A DNA stretch of 26,487 nt from Pseudomonadota bacterium (lineage in GTDB: Bacteria > Pseudomonadota > Alphaproteobacteria > Rhizobiales > Beijerinckiaceae). This document shows, piece after piece, positions 1-5,897 of this stretch. Position numbers and translations under genes: made by a program. Every line of letters begins with the position of its first letter. Positions within the stretch are counted from its first letter, which is position 1. A model generated the notes under the pieces. That model ran no database searches and had not been told where the DNA came from. It was given only the letters and a program-made list of their open reading frames with translations. Location: positions 1 to 26,487 of the forward strand of contig JAEWKH010000004.1 in the NCBI GenBank assembly GCA_023386155.1, given 5' to 3'.

Positions 1-1363
1 TCTGGGCCGAGATCTCCTCGGTCGCTTTGGCCGTCTGGCTCGCCAGCTCCTTGACCTCGGTGGCCACCACGGCAAAGCCCTTGCCGGCCTCGCCGGCGCG
101 CGCCGCCTCGATGGTGGCGTTGAGCGCGAGCAGGTTGGTCTGGCCCGCGATGGTGTTGATCAGCTGCACCACGTCGCCGATCCGGGCCGCGGTCGAGGCC
201 AGGTCCTGCACGGCCGCATCGGTGCGCCGTGCCCCCTGCACCGCCTGGTCGGCGATCTGCGAGGACTGGGCCACCTGGGTGGCGATTTCGCGGATCGAGA
301 TGGAGAGCTCCTCGGTGGCGGCCGCCACGGTCTGCACATTGGCCGAGGTCTGCTGCGCGGCCGACGAGACGGTGACGGACTGCCGGGTGGTCTGGCCCGC
401 GATGGCGCTCATCGACTGGGCGGTGGCCTCCATCTCGGTGGCGGCCGAGGATAGCCCTTGCGTCAGGGCCGAGACATTGGCCTCGAAGCGCTTCGTGAGC
501 TGGTCGAGCGCCTCGGCCCGGCGCATCTTGGCCTGGGTCTCGGCCTCCTGCGCGGCGGTGAGGCGACGGGCCTCGAGGGCGTTGTCCTTGAACACCTGCA
601 GGGCGCGGGCGAGCGCGCCGACCTCGTCCCGGCGCTCGGTGCCGGACACGCTCACCGACAGGTCGCCGTTGGCCAGCACGCCCATGGCCGTGGTCATGCC
701 CGAGAGCGGACGGGTGATGCCGTAGATCACGATCGCACCGAGCAGCCCCATGGCCGTCAATAGGCCGATGACGGAGGCGATGATGAGGTTCGTCGACGTG
801 GAGGAGGCAAGTTCCGCGGCTTCGACCTTCTCGCGCTCGAGGGCCTGGATATTGTCGCCGATCATCTGGTCGAGGGCCCGCATGGCCTTGTCCCTGATGG
901 CCTGCCCCTCGCCGGTCGACAACTTGAACGCTTCGTCGCTTTCGTTCAGCTGTGTATGGGCAATGCTTCGACCCATGACGGCGAAGTATTCCTCGGCCAT
1001 CGTCTTCAATTCCTCGTTGGACCTGCGGAGGTCAGGCGAGTCTGAAAGAGCAATGAGGGTGTCGAAGTCCTTGAGCGCGGCCTCCTTCGCATCCTTGAAC
1101 CGCTTGTCGTAGACCAGGATCTGCTCGACCTGCGTCTCGATGATCAGGTTCTTTTCCTGGATCGCGGCATCGTTGACATTGGCCTTGGCGCTGAGCGCGG
1201 TGCTGCGCCGAGCCGCCTGAATGTCGATGATATGCTGAGTTTCGCTCGCGAGGGTATCGAGGCCGGACTTGGCGAAGACGATCAGGCCGATCGTCACTGT
1301 GATGAACAAGGCCACCGGAATGGCGAGTTTCGTGATCAGCTTGAGATTGTTGAGCAAACGCAT
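1..1363 (-). CDS. Methyl-accepting chemotaxis protein (C-terminus cut by window edge)
   Basis: An inner-membrane chemoreceptor that would signal through CheW/CheA. Translating the minus strand from the ATG at 1361-1363 gives 454 residues with no stop before the window edge. TM1 is at about residues 11-30, followed by a helical periplasmic region (about 35-190) of the four-helix-bundle type. TM2 is at about 191-214, a HAMP linker at about 215-268, and a long methyl-accepting coiled coil follows. The conserved hairpin tip is present at about 401-433 (INTIAGQTNLLALNATIEAA, then ARAGEAGKGFAVVATEV). The window ends a few helical turns past the tip, so the second half of the descending helix is missing. 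The ligand cannot be read from the sequence. The AT-rich upstream region holds a CtrA-type box at 1530-1544 and a TATAAC hexamer at 1437-1442 that could be a -10 element. The family call is very secure. Confidence 0.96.
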   Translation of the reverse strand, partial: MRLLNNLKLITKLAIPVALFITVTIGLIVFAKSGLDTLASETQHIIDIQAARRSTALSAKANVNDAAIQEKNLIIETQVEQILVYDKRFKDAKEAALKDFDTLIALSDSPDLRRSNEELKTMAEEYFAVMGRSIAHTQLNESDEAFKLSTGEGQAIRDKAMRALDQMIGDNIQALEREKVEAAELASSTSTNLIIASVIGLLTAMGLLGAIVIYGITRPLSGMTTAMGVLANGDLSVSVSGTERRDEVGALARALQVFKDNALEARRLTAAQEAETQAKMRRAEALDQLTKRFEANVSALTQGLSSAATEMEATAQSMSAIAGQTTRQSVTVSSAAQQTSANVQTVAAATEELSISIREIATQVAQSSQIADQAVQGARRTDAAVQDLASTAARIGDVVQLINTIAGQTNLLALNATIEAARAGEAGKGFAVVATEVKELASQTAKATEEISAQ

Positions 1364-1529
1364 TGTCGTCTCGATAACCTGCCTACATCGCCGTGGGTCG
1401 TGCACGCCCCCACGACGCGCTCAACCCGGCTTTCCCGTTATAAGTTTGCAGTCCTAGGCAAGTCATTACGCAGAACTACTTAGTTATGCCAGAAAATGTA
1501 GTCGGCTACTTTATGAATACTTGAAAATC

Positions 1530-1544
1530 TTAATCGTTAATTAA
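1530..1544. promoter_or_regulatory. CtrA-type box, TTAA-N7-TTAA
   Basis: The sequence TTAA-TCGTTAA-TTAA fits the full alphaproteobacterial CtrA recognition motif (TTAA-N7-TTAA). It lies in an AT-rich patch (about 1430-1555), 167 bases upstream of the chemoreceptor start. CtrA commonly controls motility and chemotaxis genes in this class, so the placement makes sense. Binding itself is inferred. Confidence 0.5.
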
Positions 1545-1605
1545 CTTTTTCATGATGCGGGCAGCGATACAGACAGGGAAACCGAGCCTGGAGCGGCGGA
1601 ACGAC

Positions 1606-1625
1606 GGCCCCGGCGCGCCGGGGCC
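1606..1625. terminator. Perfect 20-base GC palindrome after trpS
   Basis: GGCCCCGGCGCGCCGGGGCC is a perfect self-complementary 20-mer, 28 bases beyond the trpS stop codon. It would form a very stable hairpin in RNA of either strand. No U-tract follows on the trpS strand, so it may be a weak intrinsic terminator or an mRNA 3'-end stabiliser rather than a classic terminator. Confidence 0.4.
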
Positions 1626-1653
1626 CTCACTGCGTGGCGGCTGCGCTCCGTTT

Positions 1654-2706
1654 TCAGGCAAAGGCCCCGGTGACTTTCCCGTCCGGAACACCGAGAGCGA
1701 AGAGCTCCAGGCCGGAGCGAACCTCGTCGAGGGTTGCCTGGGTCCGCTCCCGGGCGGCCCGGGTGCCGGCGCGCAGGATGTCGAGGACATGGCCGGGATC
1801 CTGCGCGAAGGCGGCCCGGCGTTCCCTGATAGGCACAAGGAGTGTTTGCAGGATGTCTTCGAGCCTGCGTTTTACGGCGGTATCGCCGAGGCCGCCGCGC
1901 CGGTACTGCGCCTTCAGGTCTTCGACCGTCGCGCGGTCCTCGTCGAAGGCGTCGAGATAGGTGAAGACGATATTGCCCTCGACCGTGCCGGGATCGGAGG
2001 CGCGCAGGTGGTTGGGGTCCGTATACATGCGGCGCACCGCATCGCGAATCTCATCGGGCGTGGCTGACAGGGGAATGGCGTTGCCCTGGGACTTGCTCAT
2101 CTTCGCCTTGCCGTCGACGCCGGGCAGGCGTCCGACGGATGGGATCAAAGCCTGGGCCTCGGGCAGGACGTCGCGCCCGATCTGGCGGTTGAGGCGGCGC
2201 ACGATCTCGTTGGTCTGCTCGATCAGGGGCGCCTGATCCTCGCCGACCGGCACCACGCTGGCCTTGAAGCCCGTGATGTCGGCGGCCTGGGCCGCCGGAT
2301 AGCAGAGGAAGCCTGCGGGAATGTCGCGCCCGAAGCCGCGCGCCTGGATCTCGTCCTTGATCGTCGGGTTGCGCTCGAGCCGCGAAACGGTGACGAAGTT
2401 GAGATAGAGGAGGGTGAGCTCGGCCAGCGCCGGCAGGCCCGACTGGACGCAGATCGTCGTCCGAGCGGGATCGATCCCGACCGCCAGGTAATCGAGGGCG
2501 ACCTCCAGCACGTTCTTTCGCACCTTGGCGGGATCGGACGCATTGTCGGTGAGCGCCTGGGTGTCGGCGAGCAGCAGGTATTGCCTGTGGGTGTGCTGAA
2601 GGGCGACGCGGTTCTTCAGGGATCCGGCATAATGGCCGAGATGCAGCGGGCCGGTGGTCCGGTCGCCGGTCAGGATGACGGGGCGTGGGTCGATGTCGAC
2701 GGGCAT
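1654..2706 (-). CDS. trpS: Tryptophanyl-tRNA synthetase, second (TrpRS II-like) subfamily
   Basis: A class I aminoacyl-tRNA synthetase that charges tRNA-Trp with tryptophan using ATP in the cytosol. The 350-residue product has the nucleotide-binding signature HLGH at residues 22-25, inside LTGDRTTGPLHLGHYAGSL, and KMSKS at residues 202-206. The common bacterial TrpRS has HxGN and a GxQPTG motif. The GDRTTGPLHLGH form together with the GNIVFTYLDAF and YRRGGLGD blocks matches, from memory, the TrpRS II group (Deinococcus TrpRS II, Streptomyces TrpRS1). That group is often an auxiliary, indolmycin-tolerant enzyme. The ATG at 2704-2706 has a good ribosome-binding site (CGGAG, 8 bases upstream). 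A tryptophan-rich leader peptide and hairpins lie upstream, so expression is probably controlled by attenuation. Whether a standard trpS exists elsewhere in the genome cannot be seen. Confidence 0.95.
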   Translation of the reverse strand: MPVDIDPRPVILTGDRTTGPLHLGHYAGSLKNRVALQHTHRQYLLLADTQALTDNASDPAKVRKNVLEVALDYLAVGIDPARTTICVQSGLPALAELTLLYLNFVTVSRLERNPTIKDEIQARGFGRDIPAGFLCYPAAQAADITGFKASVVPVGEDQAPLIEQTNEIVRRLNRQIGRDVLPEAQALIPSVGRLPGVDGKAKMSKSQGNAIPLSATPDEIRDAVRRMYTDPNHLRASDPGTVEGNIVFTYLDAFDEDRATVEDLKAQYRRGGLGDTAVKRRLEDILQTLLVPIRERRAAFAQDPGHVLDILRAGTRAARERTQATLDEVRSGLELFALGVPDGKVTGAFA

Positions 2707-2758
2707 GGGGCTTCTCCGGATGGGAGCCGCCGTGACGAAGGACCTGGATCGATGGAAC

Positions 2759-2833
2759 CGAACGTTTCCTGCCGCACACGGCGGCTACGTTCGTTGCGAA
2801 AAACATGACGACGTGCCGCTCCTGTTAGGAGCG
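2759..2833 (-). promoter_or_regulatory. Candidate tryptophan attenuator hairpins
   Basis: On the minus-strand RNA, hairpin A (2817-2833) pairs CGCTCCT with AGGAGCG around an AAC loop. It starts just after the leader's two Trp codons and includes the leader stop codon. Further down, the outer stem CGAACGT/ACGTTCG (2787-2793 with 2759-2765) encloses an inner GCCGC/GCGGC stem (2781-2785 with 2771-2775). The 3' arm of hairpin A runs into GCGGC (2816-2820), which could alternatively pair with the GCCGC of the second hairpin. A run of five U (2799-2803) lies between the two. The segment just before it (2805-2816) can pair with the leader start codon region (2859-2872), with two single-base bulges. 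These mutually exclusive pairings are what attenuation requires. Which form terminates was judged by eye only. Confidence 0.6.
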
Positions 2834-2872
2834 CCACCAGAAGATCACGGTCGGGGCTGCACGGTCGTTCAT
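2825..2872 (-). CDS. Tryptophan leader peptide, 15 residues (trpL-like)
   Basis: A short ORF, ATG at 2870-2872 and TAA at 2825-2827, encodes MNDRAAPTVIFWWRS. The two adjacent Trp codons two codons before the last sense codon, directly ahead of a hairpin and 118 bases upstream of trpS, are the hallmark of a ribosome-stalling leader. It resembles the trpL peptides of rhizobial trpE(G), which also carry tandem Trp near the end. No convincing ribosome-binding site precedes it. A possible promoter (TTGCGC-N17-CATTCC) ends 7 bases before the ATG, so the transcript may start at the ATG and be leaderless, as I recall for Sinorhizobium trpL. The peptide probably has no role beyond sensing charged tRNA-Trp. 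Confidence 0.75.
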   Translation of the reverse strand: MNDRAAPTVIFWWRS

Positions 2873-2879
2873 GCGCGCA

Positions 2880-2908
2880 GGAATGCCACGGGAGCCGCGT
2901 CCGCGCAA
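2880..2908 (-). promoter_or_regulatory. trpS: Possible promoter of the leader-trpS transcript
   Basis: On the minus strand, TTGCGC (2903-2908) and CATTCC (2880-2885) are separated by 17 bases. Seven bases follow before the leader ATG, the distance expected for a leaderless transcript. The -10 hexamer is a poor match to TATAAT, so support comes mainly from spacing and position between the CDF terminator hairpin and the leader. Confidence 0.3.
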
Positions 2909-2932
2909 GAACTCCAAGAACTCTTGGAGTTC
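2909..2932 (-). terminator. Hairpin at the end of the CDF gene
   Basis: GAACTCCAAG and CTTGGAGTTC form a perfect 10-bp stem with a 4-base loop, overlapping the CDF stop codon. Only a short TT follows on the minus strand. It separates the CDF gene from the trpS leader and abuts the candidate -35 of that transcript. Confidence 0.5.
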
Positions 2933-3818
2933 AGAGAACCACGATGCCGGCGTGCTTGGCCTTGTTGTCGGGCTCCACATGGATCGTGATGAGCGCGTCC
3001 TTCACGTCGGCCTTGAGGGCCCGCTCCAGGCGGTCGCAGATGTCATGGGCGTCGGTCACGCTCATGTGGCCGGGCACCACGAGATGGAAATCGATGAAGG
3101 TCATCCGGCCCGCGTGGCGCGTGCGCAGGTCGTGCGCTTCGATCGCGCCCTCCGCATTGATGGCGATGATCTCGCGCACGCGGCTCAGGGTCGCCTCGGG
3201 GAGGGCCTCGTCCATGAGGCCGCCGATGCTTTCCTTCATCAGGCCCCAGCCGGACCAGAGGATGTTGAGGGCCACCATGGCCGCAAGAACGGAATCGAGC
3301 CAGTGCCAGCCCGTGATCGGAACGAGCAGCAGGCCCAAGATGACGCCCACCGAGGTCACCACGTCGGTCATGAGATGGCGGCCGTCGGCCACGAGCGCCG
3401 GCGAGCGCATGCGCCGCCCTTTGGAGATCAGGAGCCAGGACCAGGCGGCATTGATCACGCCCGCGAGCGCATTGATGGCAAGGCCCTGCGCGGGGGCATC
3501 GATCATCTTCGGCGACAGGAACCCGAAATAGGCCTCCCGCAGGATCGCCAGCGCCGCCACGATGATCAGCGCGCCTTCGAGAACGGCGGAGAAATACTCC
3601 ACCTTGTGGTGCCCGTAGGGATGGTTCGCATCGGCGGGCGCGGCGCTCAGGCGCACGGCCATGAAGGCCGCGATCGCCGTCACAACATTGATGATGCTCT
3701 CCAGCGCATCCGAATAAAGCGCTATGCTGCCCGTGATGTAATAGGCGGCATATTTTAGGGCGAGAACGATGGTTCCGACGAATATGCTGCCCAGGGCAAG
3801 TTTTTGAATCTTGTCCAT
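2931..3818 (-). CDS. Cation diffusion facilitator (CDF) family metal transporter
   Basis: An inner-membrane proton/metal antiporter that exports divalent cations such as zinc, iron, manganese or cobalt. The 295-residue product is of usual CDF length. Hydrophobic helices fill residues 1-210, followed by a cytoplasmic regulatory domain (about 215-290) with the AHDLRTRHAG block found in YiiP-type proteins. By-eye alignment with E. coli YiiP puts the transport site at E40 and N44 (YSDALESIINV) in TM2 and H148 and D152 (DGRHLMTDVV) in TM5. YiiP has D/D/H/D, so the site is slightly different. The loop motif HPYGHHKVEY (66-75) is conserved. The metal cannot be assigned. A likely promoter lies at 3862-3889. 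The gene is not overlapped by either neighbour and is probably transcribed alone. Confidence 0.93.
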   Translation of the reverse strand: MDKIQKLALGSIFVGTIVLALKYAAYYITGSIALYSDALESIINVVTAIAAFMAVRLSAAPADANHPYGHHKVEYFSAVLEGALIIVAALAILREAYFGFLSPKMIDAPAQGLAINALAGVINAAWSWLLISKGRRMRSPALVADGRHLMTDVVTSVGVILGLLLVPITGWHWLDSVLAAMVALNILWSGWGLMKESIGGLMDEALPEATLSRVREIIAINAEGAIEAHDLRTRHAGRMTFIDFHLVVPGHMSVTDAHDICDRLERALKADVKDALITIHVEPDNKAKHAGIVVL

Positions 3819-3861
3819 GGCGCGATGCTTGACGAGAGGGTTCTGTGGGAGACGAGGCGAC

Positions 3862-3889
3862 CTTATAGACCGTGTTTTCTCGAGCGCAA
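3862..3889 (-). promoter_or_regulatory. Candidate sigma70-type promoter of the CDF gene
   Basis: On the minus strand, TTGCGC (3884-3889) and TATAAG (3862-3867) are separated by 16 bases, about 45 bases upstream of the CDF start. An imperfect dyad TTGCAA...TTCGCAA (3903-3919) lies just upstream of it. The promoter is plausible but unproven. Confidence 0.4.
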
Positions 3890-3922
3890 GACTTTGTTTT
3901 TACTTGCAATTCGTTCGCAAAA

Positions 3923-5896
3923 TCACTCCGGGATGGCGGAGGCCTTGAGCAGGAGCTTCCCGTAATATTTCGACAGGGAGGGAGCGAGCGTCTGGCAGTG
4001 CATGACGAGTTCGAGCGCCTCCACCCGCCGTCCCGCGCCGATGCTGTCGAGAACCGTGGGATGCAGCTCCATCAGCTGTGCCAGGGCCGGGTCCTGACGC
4101 TGCGTGGCGGGTGCCAGGATGGTGAAGATGGCCGTTGCCTCGGCACGCCCCTTCACGGCGATGCGGTCGAGCTCGATCAGAACGAAATGCTCCCGGAGCG
4201 CTTCCGCGGTCGCGGGGCCGAGGATGATGGAGACCCCGTATTCCTTGGACAGGCTTTCCAGGCGCGAGGCGAGGTTCACCGTATCGCCAAGGACCGAGTA
4301 ATCGTAGCGCCAGCGCGATCCCACGTTGCCGACCACGCAATCGCCGGTGTTGATCCCGACCCCGATGGCGAAGCGCGGGGCGTCCTCGCCCTGTTCCCGC
4401 CGCAGCTCGTCGTTCAGGGTTTCGACGGCTTCCAGCATGCGCATGGCCGCGCGGGCGGCGCGCAGGGGATGGTCCGGGCTCGGCAGCGGTGCGTTCCAGA
4501 ATGCCATCACGCAATCGCCGATATATTTGTCGATGGTGCCGCCTTCCGCAAGCACCGCTTCGGAGAGCGGGTCGAGCAGGCGGTTGATGAGGGCGGTCAG
4601 CCGCTCCGGCTCGTCCTTGAGAGTCTCCGACAGGGTCGTGAAGCCACGCACGTCGCAGAACAGGATCGAGAGATTGCGGCGCTCGCCCCCGAGCTTCAGG
4701 GCACCCGGATCGCGCGCGAGCTGCGCCACCAGGTCCGGCGAGAGGTAGCGCGAGAAAGCTTCCGAAACGGTGCGGCGCAGATGCCGCTCGCGCGCATAAT
4801 CCAGCCCGAAACGTGTCCCGAAGACCGCGAGCGCCGCCGCTGCCGGCAGGGCCGGCGGGACCCAGACCCGGCCGAAGCGCAGCACGGCCCATGCGCCGGC
4901 CACGAAGAAGGAAACCAGGAGAACGGCCGCCAGTCCGGTCCGCCAGGAGACGCCGTGGGTGGAGAAGGCCGCGGCCAGAAAGGCTCCGGCGATCACCAGG
5001 AGCACCATGACGGGCCGGGGCACGGACAGCACGTAGAGATTGTGGCGGAGATTGTCGAGGATCGTGGCCTGCACCTCGACGCCTGCCGTCAGCGTGCCCT
5101 CGGTCAGGGTGTAGGGCGTCGGGAAGGTATCGGGCGCGCCGATATCGGCGGAGGTCGCCTGCTTCAGGCTGAGGCCCACCAGCACGACCTGATCCTTGAA
5201 AAATCCGGGCGGCAGAAAATTCCCCGGATCGAGGGCCTGGTAATAGGACACGGTCGGATAGGAGCGGGCCGGGCCGAAATACTGGATCAGGGCGCCGGCG
5301 GGAGTGGGTCCCTGTGGTTCGCCCTTGAGACGAAGCGCTTCGGCGGCCAGACTGTCCTGCACCGGCGGCATGCGGCGCAGATAGGCGTCCCCGTCGAGAT
5401 CCACCGAGGCCACGCCCACGGCCACGCCGGCATCCAGGAACGGATCGAGCGGGCTGACCCTCGTGACCTGGATGCCTTGGGTTAGCGGCGTGGTCACGTC
5501 GTCCGCGGCCAGCACCACGTCAGGTCCGAGCGCCTTCGCGAAGGCCGTGTCGGCCTCCTCCGTGGTGGGGTCGGCGAAGATGATGTCGAAGGCGATCACC
5601 TTCGCGCCGGCCGCGCGCAGGCTCTCCACTAGCCGGGCGTGAAGCTCCCGGGACCAGGGCCAGCGCTGGCCGACCTCGCCGATGGACGGCTCGTCGATGG
5701 CCACGACCACGGCGCCCGGCTGCGCCGGCAGGGGCGGGGCCATGACAGAGAGGATATCGTAGAGCCGCGCCTCGATCAGGCGGAAGGGCGGGAAGAACAG
5801 GACGGGGATCAGCAGCGCGGCCACGAGCCCGGCCATGGCGAAGTGGCGCCAGAGAGGCTCGCCGCTTCTCGCATGGGCGGGGCCGGACTCGACCAC
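3923..5896 (-). CDS. CHASE2-domain adenylate cyclase (class III)
   Basis: An inner-membrane receptor cyclase that would make cAMP from ATP in the cytosol in response to a periplasmic signal. After a first membrane helix (about residues 20-38) comes a periplasmic CHASE2 domain to about 300 (FDIIFADPTTEEAD, GDAYLRRMPP). Three membrane helices follow (about 310-385), then a catalytic domain (about 405-590). Visible catalytic residues are metal ligands D415 (FCDVRGF) and D461 (IGDCVMA), adenine-selecting K457, and transition-state N541 and R545 (VNLASRLE). The second base-selecting position, seven before N541, is S534 rather than Asp, which fits class IIIb adenylate cyclases. The start is GTG at 5894-5896, one base after the TGA of the upstream FecR-barrel gene, with GAGG in the overlap. 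An ATG at residue 21 is an alternative but would cut into the first helix. The two genes must be cotranscribed. Confidence 0.93.
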   Translation of the reverse strand: MVESGPAHARSGEPLWRHFAMAGLVAALLIPVLFFPPFRLIEARLYDILSVMAPPLPAQPGAVVVAIDEPSIGEVGQRWPWSRELHARLVESLRAAGAKVIAFDIIFADPTTEEADTAFAKALGPDVVLAADDVTTPLTQGIQVTRVSPLDPFLDAGVAVGVASVDLDGDAYLRRMPPVQDSLAAEALRLKGEPQGPTPAGALIQYFGPARSYPTVSYYQALDPGNFLPPGFFKDQVVLVGLSLKQATSADIGAPDTFPTPYTLTEGTLTAGVEVQATILDNLRHNLYVLSVPRPVMVLLVIAGAFLAAAFSTHGVSWRTGLAAVLLVSFFVAGAWAVLRFGRVWVPPALPAAAALAVFGTRFGLDYARERHLRRTVSEAFSRYLSPDLVAQLARDPGALKLGGERRNLSILFCDVRGFTTLSETLKDEPERLTALINRLLDPLSEAVLAEGGTIDKYIGDCVMAFWNAPLPSPDHPLRAARAAMRMLEAVETLNDELRREQGEDAPRFAIGVGINTGDCVVGNVGSRWRYDYSVLGDTVNLASRLESLSKEYGVSIILGPATAEALREHFVLIELDRIAVKGRAEATAIFTILAPATQRQDPALAQLMELHPTVLDSIGAGRRVEALELVMHCQTLAPSLSKYYGKLLLKASAIPE

Positions 5897-5897
5897 C

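Noticed and set aside
3872..5485. 537-codon open frame on the plus strand
   Set aside because: It lies antisense to the CHASE2 cyclase, whose domains and catalytic residues are clear. Its composition is low-complexity Gly/Arg/Glu.
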